Source: CAKVON01 sp902475665 (GTDB lineage: Bacteria > Actinomycetota > Coriobacteriia > Coriobacteriales > Atopobiaceae). From it: a stretch of DNA of 64,000 bases. This document shows, in pieces, positions 8,889 through 18,117 of the stretch; positions within the stretch are counted from its first letter, which is position 1, and each line of letters starts with the position of its first letter. The stretch is taken from the NCBI GenBank assembly GCA_036321795.1, contig JAWQCY010000001.1, positions 248,001 to 312,000 of the forward strand, written 5' to 3'. Made by a program: the position numbers and the translations under genes. A model generated the notes under the pieces. The model saw nothing but the letters and a program-made list of their open reading frames with translations, ran no database searches and was not told the origin of the DNA.

Positions 8889-9470
8889 TTAGGAGTTTTC
8901 GACCACTCGTGAGACCCCGTCCTTGACACAGGCCTCGCAGACCCTCGCGGCGTCCATGGCGAGAAGTTCGAACTCCTCGAGGTACTTGCCCTTGAGCTGG
9001 CGCAGGGCGTAGTCGGCGACGCTCATCTTTCCGGGCGGACGGCCGATGCCGCAACGGACGCGCGCGAAGTCGGGCGTGCCCAGCTTGTTGGAGATCGAGC
9101 GCAGGCCGTTGTGGGCGTTGAGGCCGCCGCCGAACTTGGCGCGCACCGTGCCTGCGGGCAGGTCGACCTCGTCGTGGACGACGAGCACCTCGTTGGGCGC
9201 CACCTTGAGCTGGCGCATGAGCTTGGAGAGGGGCCCGCCGCTCGTGTTCATGTAGTCCTGCGGCTTGGCGAGCACGACCTCGCGTCCGGCGATGCGGACG
9301 CGGGCGACCTGGCAGCCGGCCTCGCTCTTCCAGTAGTTGGCGCCGTGGGTCGCGGCGAGCGCGTCGACGGTCGCGAACCCGATGCTGTGGCGCGTGCGCG
9401 CGTACTCGTCGCCGGGGTTGCCCAGGCCGCAGATGATGCGGACGTCTGCCGGGGTGGCCTTTCGTGCCAT
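8889..9470 (-). CDS. pth: Peptidyl-tRNA hydrolase
   Basis: Pth releases peptides from peptidyl-tRNA that drops off ribosomes. The 193-residue product has the family N-terminus IICGLGNPGDEYARTRHSIG with the substrate-binding Asn and catalytic His, KPQDYMNTSGGP, VHDEVDLPAG with the catalytic Asp, and GGGLNAHNGLRSI. It lies 95 bases downstream of prs in the same direction, so it may be read with the glmU-prs unit, although a hairpin lies between them. The ATG at 9470 has AGAAGGACC upstream. Confidence 0.95.
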   Translation of the reverse strand: MARKATPADVRIICGLGNPGDEYARTRHSIGFATVDALAATHGANYWKSEAGCQVARVRIAGREVVLAKPQDYMNTSGGPLSKLMRQLKVAPNEVLVVHDEVDLPAGTVRAKFGGGLNAHNGLRSISNKLGTPDFARVRCGIGRPPGKMSVADYALRQLKGKYLEEFELLAMDAARVCEACVKDGVSRVVENS

Positions 9471-9502
9471 GGTCCTTCTCTCCATACTCGTCTGCCTGAG
9501 AG

Positions 9503-9536
9503 AGGCGGGCCGTCCCGTGGTTGGGGCGACCCGCCT
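9503..9536 (-). terminator. Hairpin between prs and pth
   Basis: A 14-position stem with two imperfect pairs (9503-9516 with 9523-9536) lies between the two genes. There is no T-run on either side, so it may be a partial terminator or a processing site. Confidence 0.35.
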
Positions 9537-9565
9537 GTGATGGTGCGTGTGGCGCTTGCGTCGGC

Positions 9566-10564
9566 CTATAGCTCGCTGTTGCCGCCGAAGATCTCGGAGA
9601 TCGAGTTGTTGGCGTAGACGGCGTAGATCGCGTCGGCCATCTCCTTGGCGATCGAGATGGTCTTGATCTTGGAACCGGGCTTGTTGGCGACCTCGCAGGG
9701 GATGGCGTCGGTGACGATGCACTCCTCGAGCGGGGCGGCCTGCAGGCGCTCGATGGCGGGGCCGGAGAAGATGCCGTGGGTGGCGCAGACGTAGATGTCG
9801 CCGGCACCCATCTCCTTCAGCTTGTTGACCGAGCCGCACAGGGTGCCCGCGGTGTCGATCATGTCGTCGTTGATGATGCAGGTCTTGCCCTTGATGTCGC
9901 CGATGACGCCCATGACCTCGGAGACGTTGTGCTTGGGACGGCCCTTGTGGGCGATGGCGAGGTCGCAGCCCAGGTAGTCGGAGAGCTTCTTGGCGGCCTT
10001 GGCGCGGCCCATGTCGGGCGAGACGACGACGGTGTTGTCCCAGTCGAAGTTCTTCTTGGTCTTGAAGTAGTCGCCCAGCTGGAACAGGGCGGTGAGGTGC
10101 GTGACCGGGATGTCGAAGAAGCCCTGGATCTGGCCCTGGTGCAGGTCGAGCGTGATCACGCGATCGCAGCCGGCAGCCTCGAGCAGGTTGGCCACGAGGC
10201 GCGCGGTGATCGGCTCGCGCGAGGCGGCCTTGCGATCCTGGCGCGCGTAGGCGTAGTGGGTGATGACGGCGGTGAAGCTCTCGCAGGAGGCACGGTGCGC
10301 GGCGTCGGCCACGATCAGGGTCTCCATGAGCAGGTCGTTGACGTTGGTGCCCGCGATGCTCTGGATGAAGAACACCTCGTCGCCACGGACGGACTCCTCG
10401 AAGCGAGCGTAGGTCTCGCCGTTGGCGAAGCGCTCGATCTTGAGGCCCTGGAGTTCCAGGTGAAGGATGTCGGCAATGGAGTGTGCGAGCTCCGGGTTGC
10501 CCGTGCCGGAGTAGAGCTTGATTTCCTTCTGGTAGGTCGTGGGCTTGCTCAGGTTCTCGTACAT
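9566..10564 (-). CDS. prs: Ribose-phosphate pyrophosphokinase
   Basis: The enzyme makes PRPP from ribose-5-phosphate and ATP, supplying nucleotide, histidine and tryptophan synthesis, and the substrate for the xpt product in this window. It is 332 residues. Signatures are YARQDRK, DLHQGQIQGFF, VVVSPDMG and the PRPP loop INDDMIDTAGT. Its ATG follows the glmU stop codon with no spacer (TAA ATG), a sign of translational coupling. The glmU-prs order is a classical conserved pair in Gram-positive bacteria. Confidence 0.96.
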   Translation of the reverse strand: MYENLSKPTTYQKEIKLYSGTGNPELAHSIADILHLELQGLKIERFANGETYARFEESVRGDEVFFIQSIAGTNVNDLLMETLIVADAAHRASCESFTAVITHYAYARQDRKAASREPITARLVANLLEAAGCDRVITLDLHQGQIQGFFDIPVTHLTALFQLGDYFKTKKNFDWDNTVVVSPDMGRAKAAKKLSDYLGCDLAIAHKGRPKHNVSEVMGVIGDIKGKTCIINDDMIDTAGTLCGSVNKLKEMGAGDIYVCATHGIFSGPAIERLQAAPLEECIVTDAIPCEVANKPGSKIKTISIAKEMADAIYAVYANNSISEIFGGNSEL

Positions 10565-11971
10565 TTAGTCCTGCCCTTTCTTCATGCGCTCGCGCCGCTT
10601 CGCGGCATAGCCTTCGATTATCGTCTCCTCGGAGCGCTCGAGTGCGAGCGCGTCCGCGGGAACGTCCCTCGTAATGCAGCTGCTGGCGCCGACCAGGGCG
10701 CCGTCGCCGATGGTGACGGGCGCGACCATCATCGTGTCGGAGCCGACGAAGACGTCGTCGCCGATGGTGGTGCGGTGCTTGTGCACGCCGTCGTAGTTGC
10801 AGGTGATGGAGCCGGCGCCGATGTTGACGCCCGACCCCATGGTGGTGTCGCCGATGTAGGAGAGGTGCGGGACCTTGCTGCCGCGGCCGATGGTCGAGTT
10901 CTTGATCTCGACGTGGGTGCCGGCCTTGGAGCCGTCGAGCAGGTGGGCACCGGGGCGCAGGTAGGCGCGCGGGCCGCAGTTGACGTCGTTGTCGAGCGTG
11001 GCACTGATGGCCACGGTCTCGTCGACGACGCAGCGGTCGCCGACCCGGGTGTCGGTCAGGCGGGAGTTGGGTCCCAGCTGGCAGTCGCGGCCCACGTGGG
11101 TTCGGCCGATGAGGTGGGTCTGGGGCCAGACGACGGTGTCGCGGCCGACGGTGGCGTCGGGGCCGATCCAGGCCTGGGTCGGGTCGACGAACGAGACACC
11201 CTCGTCCATCAGGCGCGCGTTGATGCGGTCGCGGGCGATGGCGTTGAGCTGCGCGAGCTGGGAGCGACTGTTGACGCCGAGGCCGTCGCGGTAGTCGTCG
11301 CAGTGGCACACCGAGACCGAGCCGCCGTGGGAGCGCAGGATCTCGAGCATGTCGGGCAGGTAGTACTCGCCCTGCGCGTTGTCGCAGCCGACCTCGCCGA
11401 TGTGGCTGGCGAGAAGTGTGCCGTCGAACGCGTAGCAGCCGGCGTTGCACTCCAGCAGGCAGGCGCTCTGCTCGGGCGTGCAGTCCTTCTGCTCGACGAT
11501 GCGCAGGACCCGGCCGTCGGCGTCGAGCTCGACGCGGCCGTAGCCGGTCGGGTCGGGCGGCGTCATGGTGAGCACCGTGGCGGCCTGGCCGTCCGCCACC
11601 GACGCGGCGAACGACTCGATGGTAGCGGGCTGGATCAGCGGCAGGTCGCCGTTGAGGACGACCACGGGACCCTCACAGATCCCCGTGGCCTCGAGCGCGA
11701 CGCGCACGGCGTGGGCGGTGCCCAGGCGCTCGGACTGCTCGACGCACTCGACGTGCGCCAGCGTGCCGTCGTAGCGTCCGTCCAGAAGGGCCCTGACCTC
11801 GTCGGCATGGCTGCCCACGACGACGGCGACGCGCTCGCAGCCGGCGGCCACGGCGGCGTCGACGACCCACTGGATCATGGGCTTGCCGAGCAGGGGATGG
11901 GAAACCTTGGCGTGGTCGGACCTCATGCGCGTTCCCTCGCCGGCGGCGAGGACGATCGCGTTGGTTGGCAT
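10565..11971 (-). CDS. glmU: Bifunctional UDP-GlcNAc pyrophosphorylase / GlcN-1-P acetyltransferase
   Basis: GlmU makes UDP-N-acetylglucosamine, the precursor of peptidoglycan. The 468-residue protein has the N-terminal uridyltransferase domain (LAAGEGTRMRSDHAKVSHP, VVVLNGDLPLI, GTAHAV) and a C-terminal left-handed beta-helix acetyltransferase domain (NIGAGSITCNYDG with K/H residues nearby). The length is normal. It is the first gene of the glmU-prs-(pth) group. The C-terminal tail is short and basic. Confidence 0.95.
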   Translation of the reverse strand: MPTNAIVLAAGEGTRMRSDHAKVSHPLLGKPMIQWVVDAAVAAGCERVAVVVGSHADEVRALLDGRYDGTLAHVECVEQSERLGTAHAVRVALEATGICEGPVVVLNGDLPLIQPATIESFAASVADGQAATVLTMTPPDPTGYGRVELDADGRVLRIVEQKDCTPEQSACLLECNAGCYAFDGTLLASHIGEVGCDNAQGEYYLPDMLEILRSHGGSVSVCHCDDYRDGLGVNSRSQLAQLNAIARDRINARLMDEGVSFVDPTQAWIGPDATVGRDTVVWPQTHLIGRTHVGRDCQLGPNSRLTDTRVGDRCVVDETVAISATLDNDVNCGPRAYLRPGAHLLDGSKAGTHVEIKNSTIGRGSKVPHLSYIGDTTMGSGVNIGAGSITCNYDGVHKHRTTIGDDVFVGSDTMMVAPVTIGDGALVGASSCITRDVPADALALERSEETIIEGYAAKRRERMKKGQD

Positions 11972-12104
11972 GAAATGGCCTCCGATTGGATGGCGACGCG
12001 TGCCGGCGGGGTGTCCGCCGACGGGGTGCGCCGCACCTTACGCTCTTCTTGCACCGCCATGATAGCGCAGGCCCCCGGGGCCGGTGCGTGCGCGTCCGTA
12101 GGCG

Positions 12105-13415
12105 TTAGGCCAAATCCACGCCCTGCTCAAGGTCGCGCGGCAGCGTGCGCGTCGACCACAGCCCGCCGAGCATTCGGCACGACTCGCGGTCGAAGTCGCT
12201 CGCGGCGCGCGTCCGGGCCACGTCGGCCAGCGCCTGGGCCCACCGCTCGGCGGAAACGCCGTACGGCCTCGCGTCCCAGCCGCGCTCGCGCAGGTCGTGG
12301 CGCGCGTCCGTCACGTCGTCTGCCGTGAGCGACCCCAGGTCGACGCCGACGCTGCCGAGAAGGTCGTCCTCGAGCGAGTCGTCGTACATGAGCGAGGACG
12401 CGAGGTTCGCGCACGCGACGGCCATGCGCGGCGGCAGCGAGTCCATCTCGCGCAGCTCGACGAAGCCCTTGAGGCGGAAGCTCGGCCACGTCATCGAGAT
12501 CAGGTGGAGCAGCTCGTCATCGGCGAGCGGTCGCGTCGCCATGACGTCGGCGGCGGTGGCGTCGCCGGTGGGGTAGGTGCGGTGGTCGGCGTCGGTCATC
12601 AGGATCGGCCGCACCGTCGAGATCCACTCGCAAAACGTCCGCAGCGAGAAGCCCTTCTCCATGGCATGGGGGACCTGGCCGCAGCGCTCGGGGTCGAGGT
12701 CGTCCCAGATCTGCGCGCGGGCCATGCCGCGCGAAGGCTCGCCGCGAAAGACGGGGGAGTTGTCGAACAGGAACGCCCACAGGGGGCCCAACGCGCTCGC
12801 GCGGCGTGCCATGCGGGCCGCGTCGTCGGCGTCGAGGTAGTCGACCGAGACCTGCGTGCTGCACGAGCAGCGCATCATGTCGCGCGCGTGGCTGCCGCGC
12901 CCGGGCAGGTAGGCGTCCATGATGTGGTAGCGACGCTTGGGGATGAGCTCGACGTCCTCGGGGCGGCGGGCGCCGGGGTCGTAGCCGCGCGCCACCAGGT
13001 GCGCGTCAAGTCCGATCGCCAGGCATGCCTCGCGCACGCGGCGGTCGAAGTCCGTGAGGGCGGCGTACAGGGCCTCGCTGGTGCGCGCCGGCCCGCACGA
13101 CAGCTCGATCTGGGCGCCCGGCTCCAACGAGACGTTGCAGCCCACGCGCTCCCCGCAGACCTCGACAACGTAGGACAGGCCCAGAAGCGCCCCGTCGATC
13201 GTCACGCGCTCGGCGTCCGCGTCCAGCTCGCACATGGAGGCGATGACGGCCCCCACGCCCTTCTCTCCCGAGAAGAACACGCGGTTTCCCGCGGCGTCGG
13301 TGAGGATGCGCTCGAGCTCGAGGCCGACCGTGCGCCCCTCGGGCGTGTCGGGGTGCCTGTCGAGCATCGCCACCATGGCGTCGAGGTTGCGCTCGTAGTA
13401 GTTGGGGGTGTCCAT
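12105..13415 (-). CDS. Glutamate-cysteine ligase family protein
   Basis: This 436-residue protein resembles the GCS2/plant-type glutamate-cysteine ligases: VGLELERILTD near the N-terminus, SLEPGAQIELSCGP, KRRYHIMDAYLPGRGSHARDMM and a repeat of conserved Arg/Met residues (MMRCSCSTQVS). Such enzymes join Glu and Cys to gamma-glutamylcysteine; EgtA-like relatives do so for ergothioneine. I see no adjacent glutathione synthetase gene, so the final thiol is unknown. AGGAGGCCC precedes the ATG at 13415. Its sulfur link fits the cysE/cysK genes in this window. Confidence 0.8.
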   Translation of the reverse strand: MDTPNYYERNLDAMVAMLDRHPDTPEGRTVGLELERILTDAAGNRVFFSGEKGVGAVIASMCELDADAERVTIDGALLGLSYVVEVCGERVGCNVSLEPGAQIELSCGPARTSEALYAALTDFDRRVREACLAIGLDAHLVARGYDPGARRPEDVELIPKRRYHIMDAYLPGRGSHARDMMRCSCSTQVSVDYLDADDAARMARRASALGPLWAFLFDNSPVFRGEPSRGMARAQIWDDLDPERCGQVPHAMEKGFSLRTFCEWISTVRPILMTDADHRTYPTGDATAADVMATRPLADDELLHLISMTWPSFRLKGFVELREMDSLPPRMAVACANLASSLMYDDSLEDDLLGSVGVDLGSLTADDVTDARHDLRERGWDARPYGVSAERWAQALADVARTRAASDFDRESCRMLGGLWSTRTLPRDLEQGVDLA

Positions 13416-13505
13416 GGGCCTCCTGTCGCGTTGGTACGCAGATGATACCCACAAACGTGCGCGGGCCCTCCGCCCCCGCGACATCGTCACAGGGGAGAAA
13501 CGAGC

Positions 13506-13542
13506 GAGGGGCCGCCCGACGTGGTCTGTCAGGCGGCCCCTC
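13506..13542 (-). terminator. Terminator of tRNA-Gln
   Basis: An 11-bp stem GAGGGGCCGCC/GGCGGCCCCTC lies just downstream of the tRNA on the minus strand and is followed by CGTTTCTC. Confidence 0.6.
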
Positions 13543-13554
13543 GCGGGCGTGCGC

Positions 13555-13629
13555 TGGCTGGGGCAGAGGGATTCGAACCCCCATTCCAGGCACCAAAAAC
13601 CCGTGTCCTAGCCGTTGGACGATGCCCCA
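13555..13629 (-). tRNA. tRNA-Gln (anticodon TTG)
   Basis: The gene folds into a full cloverleaf. The acceptor is TGGGGCA/TGCCCCA with discriminator G and an encoded CCA. The D stem is GTCC/GGAC, the anticodon stem CGGGT/GCCTG has loop TTTTGGT (anticodon TTG), and the T arm is GGGGG-TTCGAAT-CCCTC. It stands alone with its own terminator. Confidence 0.95.
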
Positions 13630-13708
13630 GTGTCATGTGCCCCGTCGGGGCCAGAAGAGTGTAGCAGGTGCGTGGGCCTTGCGCTCGCGCGACGCGACGT
13701 CCGTGCGG

Positions 13709-14629
13709 CTATCGGGCGTCGGAGGTGAAGGCGGTGCAGATCGCGTCGAGCAGAAGGACCGCGAGGGTCTGGGCGTCGCTGGACGAGAAGGTCCCGTCGT
13801 AGCTGTGGCCGACGGGAAGCTCGAGCCTGACGACGGGGTTGTCCTCGCGCGAGCTCTCGCAGGCGGTGCGGATGCGCAGGGGCAGCGTGTCGGGGTCGTC
13901 CACCTCGACGTTTGCCATCTTGCTGCCGACGGCGGGCCCGCCCACGCCCAAGAGGAAGACCAGGCGGTCCTGCTTGGCGTCGGCGTCCAGGCTCTCGAGC
14001 AGGTGGACGTCGGCCTTGTCGTTGGTTGCCTGCGCGAGGTTCCAGATGCGCGCGGCGACGTTGCGCGAGATCGGGTCCGTGGCGGCAAGCGCCATGCTCG
14101 TCTCCTCCAGCACGCTCGCGGCGCGCGCGAAGCCCATGCCACCCTGGGGGTGGGGGCCGGCCGCGGGCTTGCCGCCCCAGACGTGGTGCAGGCGCTCGAT
14201 GGCGTCGAACGTGTCCTGGAAGGCCATGCCGTCGGCGAGCACGCCGACGTTCTCCTGGAACTGCTTGACGGCGGCCTCGGTGTGGACGCCGTAGCAGCCG
14301 TCGGGCTTGCCGCACGAGAAGCCCAGCACGTTGAGGCGCTCCTGCAGCGTGTGGACGTCGCGGCCGTGCTGGTTGGGCAGGCGCAGGTACAGCGTGCGGT
14401 CGCCGAGCTCGTAGCCCTCGTCGACCAGGGCCGCCCACGTGGCCGAGTCGACCTCGGAGCCCAGGGACAGGTCGTGGTCCAGGCGGAACTTGGCGACGGC
14501 GGTCGCGGTGGACTTGCCGAAGCTGCCCTCCTCGCGCTCGTCGGCGTCGATCTCGTAGCCGAGACGGCCGAGCCTCTCCTGGATGTCCTCGACGGCCGCG
14601 CCGTCCATACCCTCGCGAATGGGGTCCAT
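13709..14629 (-). CDS. Protein with two peptidoglycan-binding domains
   Basis: This 306-residue protein has two PG_binding_1-type repeats. The first spans about residues 8-70 (GAAVEDIQERLGRLGYEID, then FGKSTATAVAKFR). The second spans about 80-145 (GRDVHTLQERLNVLGFSCG, then YGVHTEAAVKQFQ). The C-terminal half (about 150-306) is unrelated to any enzyme I recognise and ends in a region with LELPVGHSYDG. There is no signal peptide or membrane segment, which is odd for a wall-binding module. GAGGAGAC precedes the ATG. It precedes no obvious partner; the polyprenyl synthase upstream on the same strand may share its transcript. Confidence 0.7.
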   Translation of the reverse strand: MDPIREGMDGAAVEDIQERLGRLGYEIDADEREEGSFGKSTATAVAKFRLDHDLSLGSEVDSATWAALVDEGYELGDRTLYLRLPNQHGRDVHTLQERLNVLGFSCGKPDGCYGVHTEAAVKQFQENVGVLADGMAFQDTFDAIERLHHVWGGKPAAGPHPQGGMGFARAASVLEETSMALAATDPISRNVAARIWNLAQATNDKADVHLLESLDADAKQDRLVFLLGVGGPAVGSKMANVEVDDPDTLPLRIRTACESSREDNPVVRLELPVGHSYDGTFSSSDAQTLAVLLLDAICTAFTSDAR

Positions 14630-14667
14630 GTCTTGTCTCCTCGTAACCGTTCCTAGCGAGTGGGCGG

Positions 14668-15750
14668 CTAGCTCAGCCGCTCCACGAAGAAGTCTGCCAT
14701 CGAGATTAGCGTATTGCGGGCCTCGGCCTGAAGCTCGATGCCGTCCAGGGCGCCGCGGGCGTCGCGAACCAGGCCGTGGGCGCGGTCGCGGGCGTAGTCG
14801 ATGGCGCCGCACTCGCCCATGAGCTCGACGGCGCGTGCCAGCTCGCGCCCGTCGGTCGCGTGCGACGACAGGATGCCGACAAGCTCGTCGCGCTTCTCGC
14901 CCGAAAGCGTCGCCAGCGCGCGCACGGCCACCAGGGTCCTCTTGCCCTCGGTGACGTCGCTGCGGAAGTCCTTGCCCTGCGCCTGCGCGTCGCCGACCAG
15001 GTTGAGAAGGTCGTCCTGCAGCTGGAAGGCCAGGCCGCAGGCCATCCCGAAGCGCCTGAGCGCCTCGACCTGGGCGTCGGTGCCGCCCGCGGCGATCGCG
15101 CCGGTTGCAAGCGGGGTGGCGGCCGAGTAGTAGGCCGTCTTGCTGGTGGCCATCAGGTCGTAGTCGGCCTCGGTGAGGTCCCAGCGCCCGTCGCGCGCCC
15201 AGGCCAGGTCGAGCGCCTGTCCCTCGACGGTGTGGCCCTCCATGCGGGCGAGCTCGCGCAAGAGGCGCAGGCGCGTCGCGTCGTCGGCGTCGCCGACGTT
15301 CAGGAGCAGCGAGAAGCCCGCCACCAGCGCGGCGTCGCCCATGTTGATGGCGGGGCCGACGCCGCACGTCAGGTGCAGGCAGGGCTCGCCGCGGCGCAGC
15401 TCGCCCTCGTCGGCGATGTCGTCGTGCACCAGCGCGGCGCTTTGGAACTGCTCGATCGCGACGGCCATCGGAAGCGCCGCCTCGGCGTCGCCGCCCACGG
15501 CCTCGGCGCCCAGCAGGGTCAGCGCGGGTCGGGTGCGCTTGCCGCCACGGGCGGTGAACGCCTCGATGGGGGAGTACAGGTCGCGACCGAGGTCGTCGTC
15601 GCGCCCGCCCTCGCCCACGAGCAGGGCGCGGACGGGGTTGTCGGCGATGAAGGCCTCGATGCGCGGGAGCCGTGCGGCCAGGTATGACGAGAAGAGCTGG
15701 CCGGGTCGCGACTCGGCGCACTTCTCGGTAGATGCGGTGGTGTGGGTCAC
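14668..15750 (-). CDS. Polyprenyl diphosphate synthase
   Basis: This 360-residue trans-prenyltransferase condenses isopentenyl diphosphate with an allylic diphosphate. The two aspartate-rich motifs are DDIADEGELRRG (residues 110-121) and QDDLLNLVGD (near 241). GGKRTRP marks the IPP site. The chain length cannot be read with confidence; products of such enzymes serve quinone, carotenoid or carrier-lipid synthesis. The ATG lies six bases after the galE stop, so the pair is probably cotranscribed, which hints at a link to cell-envelope glycan or lipid-carrier supply. Confidence 0.9.
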   Translation of the reverse strand: MTHTTASTEKCAESRPGQLFSSYLAARLPRIEAFIADNPVRALLVGEGGRDDDLGRDLYSPIEAFTARGGKRTRPALTLLGAEAVGGDAEAALPMAVAIEQFQSAALVHDDIADEGELRRGEPCLHLTCGVGPAINMGDAALVAGFSLLLNVGDADDATRLRLLRELARMEGHTVEGQALDLAWARDGRWDLTEADYDLMATSKTAYYSAATPLATGAIAAGGTDAQVEALRRFGMACGLAFQLQDDLLNLVGDAQAQGKDFRSDVTEGKRTLVAVRALATLSGEKRDELVGILSSHATDGRELARAVELMGECGAIDYARDRAHGLVRDARGALDGIELQAEARNTLISMADFFVERLS

Positions 15751-15756
15751 GCCAGC

Positions 15757-16812
15757 CTACTCCTCGTAGCCGTTGGGGTTGTGCGACTGCCAGTTCCAGG
15801 AGTCGCGGCACATGTCGTCGATGTCGTACTTGGCCGTCCAACCCATCTCGTCGGCCGCCTTGGAGCAGTCGGCGTAGTTGGCCGTGACGTCGCCGGGGCG
15901 GCGCGGGTCGATGACGTAGGGGATCTCGTGGCCGCAGGCGGCGCCGAAGGCCTTGATGATCTCGAGGACCGAGGTCCCGCGGCCGGTGCCCAGGTTGAAG
16001 ACCTCGACGCCCTCGCGGCCGTTCATCCACGCAAGCGCGGCGGCGTGGCCGCTCGCCAGGTCGCAGACGTGGATGTAGTCGCGCACGCCGGTGCCGTCGG
16101 GCGTGTCGTAGTCGTCGCCGAAGACGTGGACGGCGTCGCGCTTGCCGATGGCGGTCTGCGCGACGTAGGGCACGAGGTTGTTGGGGATGCCCTTGGGGTC
16201 CTCGCCCATGAGGCCCGAGGGGTGCGCGCCGATGGGGTTGAAGTAGCGGAGGAGCACGACGTTCCACTCGGGGTCGGCGGTGTGCAGGTCGGTCAGGATC
16301 TGCTCGATCATCCACTTGGTCCAGCCGTAGGGGTTGGTGGCGCTCTTCTTGGGGCTGGCCTCGGTCAGCGGCAGCGAGTCGGGGTCGCCGTAGACGGTGG
16401 CCGAGCTGGAGAAGATGATGGACTTGCAGCCGTGCTCGCGCATGACGTCGACGAGCGTGAGCGTGTTGCCGACGTTGTTGGAGTAGTACTCGATCGGCTT
16501 GGAGACGGACTCGCCCACGGCCTTGAAGCCGGCGAAGTGGATGACGCGGTCGATGTCGTTGTCGTCGAAGATGGCCTCCATGGCCTCGCGGTCGTTGACG
16601 TCGGCGCGGTAGAACGACAGGCGCGCGGCGGCCTCGGCGCCGACGATCTGGTCGATGCGGTCGATGACCTTGTCGGAGGCGTTGGACAGGTCGTCGACGA
16701 TTACGACCTGGTAGCCGTCCTGCAGAAGCTCGACCACGGTGTGGCTGCCGATGAAGCCGGCGCCGCCGGTGACGAGGACGCAGGTGTCCGCGGGATCCTT
16801 CTTGGTTGCCAT
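15757..16812 (-). CDS. galE: UDP-glucose 4-epimerase
   Basis: GalE interconverts UDP-glucose and UDP-galactose with bound NAD. The 351-residue protein starts with the Rossmann motif VTGGAGFIGSHTVVELL. It has the SSSATVYG serine motif, the NPYGWTK catalytic Tyr-Lys pair and RYFNPIGAHPSG. The length is slightly longer than the usual 330-340. AAGGAGGAGTCCC lies just before the ATG at 16812. It heads a two-gene unit with the polyprenyl synthase. Confidence 0.95.
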   Translation of the reverse strand: MATKKDPADTCVLVTGGAGFIGSHTVVELLQDGYQVVIVDDLSNASDKVIDRIDQIVGAEAAARLSFYRADVNDREAMEAIFDDNDIDRVIHFAGFKAVGESVSKPIEYYSNNVGNTLTLVDVMREHGCKSIIFSSSATVYGDPDSLPLTEASPKKSATNPYGWTKWMIEQILTDLHTADPEWNVVLLRYFNPIGAHPSGLMGEDPKGIPNNLVPYVAQTAIGKRDAVHVFGDDYDTPDGTGVRDYIHVCDLASGHAAALAWMNGREGVEVFNLGTGRGTSVLEIIKAFGAACGHEIPYVIDPRRPGDVTANYADCSKAADEMGWTAKYDIDDMCRDSWNWQSHNPNGYEE

Positions 16813-17059
16813 GGGACTCCTCCTTCTTTTCGGCCGGGTGGGTGTGCCGGCCGATGCTTGGCATTGGCGTGGCGTGCGGTCGCGCGATCGGACCACGCGC
16901 ACTTCTCGAAATTATACGTCGGGGCCATGTGGGCTATGTGGCAGGGCTTGTTAACAGGGTGCGGCGGCGGATGGGCGTGCGCCCCGTGGGTGGTACCATG
17001 CCCTCACAAAACGCCGCGCCCGCCTGGCGGGCGAAACCATCCACAGCTGGGAGCCACAC

Positions 17060-18088
17060 ATGTCAATGGAGTTCGGGCGCCACCTGCCCATGGCAAAGGA
17101 CGTTCGCGAGCAGATGCCGCTGTCGGCGGAGCTCGCCGAGCGCAAGCGCGCCTTCGACGCCGACGTCGCCGCCGTCATGCGTGGGGAGGACCCGCGCCGC
17201 CTGCTCATCATCGGGCCGTGCTCTGCCGACCGCGAGGACTCGGTGCTCGACTACATGACCCGCCTGGCGGGCGTGGCCGAGAAGTGCGCCGACAAGCTGA
17301 TCGTGATCCCGCGCGTCTACACCAATAAGCCACGCACCCGCGGCACGGGCTACAAGGGCCTTCTGCACAACCCCGACCCCGAGGCGCCCGCCGACCTCTT
17401 GGAGGGCGTCAGGGCGGTCCGTCGCATGCACCTGCGCGTGATTCAGGAGACGGGCTTCTTCACGGCTGACGAGATGCTCTACCCGACCAACTACCAGTAC
17501 CTGGTCGACCTTCTCTCCTACGTGGCGGTCGGCGCGCGCTCGGTCGAGAACCAGGAGCACCGCCTGGTGTCGGCCGGCATCGACGTGCCGGTGGGCATGA
17601 AGAACCCCACGGCAGGCTCCACCACCGTCATGCTTAACTCGATCTGGGCGGCCCAGGCCAGGCAGGAGTTCATCTACCGCGGCTGGGAGGTCACCTGCGA
17701 CGGTAACCCGCTGGCCCATGCGGTGCTGCGCGGCTACATCGGCCTGGACGGCCGCAACTACCCCAACTACCACTACGAGCACCTGGAGCGTCTTGCCCAG
17801 CGCTACACGGCCGACAAGTTTGCCAACCCGTCGGTCGTGGTGGACTGCAACCACGACAACTCGGGCAAGCGCCCGCTGGAGCAGACGCGCATCTGCAAGG
17901 AGGTCCTGGACTCGTGCCGCCGCAACGACGAGATTGCGGGCATGGTCAAGGGCTTCATGGTCGAGAGCTACCTCGTCGACGGCAACCAGAGCGTCGACGG
18001 CGGCGTCTACGGCAAGTCGATCACCGATGCCTGCCTGGGTTGGGACAAGACCGAGCGCCTGATCGACGACATAGCCTCGCGCCTGTAG
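17060..18088 (+). CDS. 3-deoxy-7-phosphoheptulonate synthase, AroFGH type
   Basis: DAHP synthase condenses phosphoenolpyruvate and erythrose-4-phosphate, the entry to the shikimate pathway. The 342-residue protein carries the class I signatures IIGPCSADREDSVLDYM, PRVYTNKPRTRGTGYKGL, GMKNPTAGSTTVM and VVDCNHDNSGKRP. GGGAG lies before the ATG. It is monocistronic between divergent galE and convergent engB. Feedback class (Tyr, Phe or Trp) cannot be assigned. A Trp-rich frame upstream was considered as a leader and rejected. Confidence 0.94.
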   Translation: MSMEFGRHLPMAKDVREQMPLSAELAERKRAFDADVAAVMRGEDPRRLLIIGPCSADREDSVLDYMTRLAGVAEKCADKLIVIPRVYTNKPRTRGTGYKGLLHNPDPEAPADLLEGVRAVRRMHLRVIQETGFFTADEMLYPTNYQYLVDLLSYVAVGARSVENQEHRLVSAGIDVPVGMKNPTAGSTTVMLNSIWAAQARQEFIYRGWEVTCDGNPLAHAVLRGYIGLDGRNYPNYHYEHLERLAQRYTADKFANPSVVVDCNHDNSGKRPLEQTRICKEVLDSCRRNDEIAGMVKGFMVESYLVDGNQSVDGGVYGKSITDACLGWDKTERLIDDIASRL

Positions 18089-18117
18089 CGCGCACGTCCG
18101 GCCTGCGGCGCCGTTGC

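Noticed and set aside
16927..17060. Trp-rich frame upstream of DAHP synthase (four Trp codons in 20) as an attenuator leader
   Set aside because: The frame has no stop before the gene starts (it runs on to 17328), the ribosome site is weak, and no matching terminator pair is visible.
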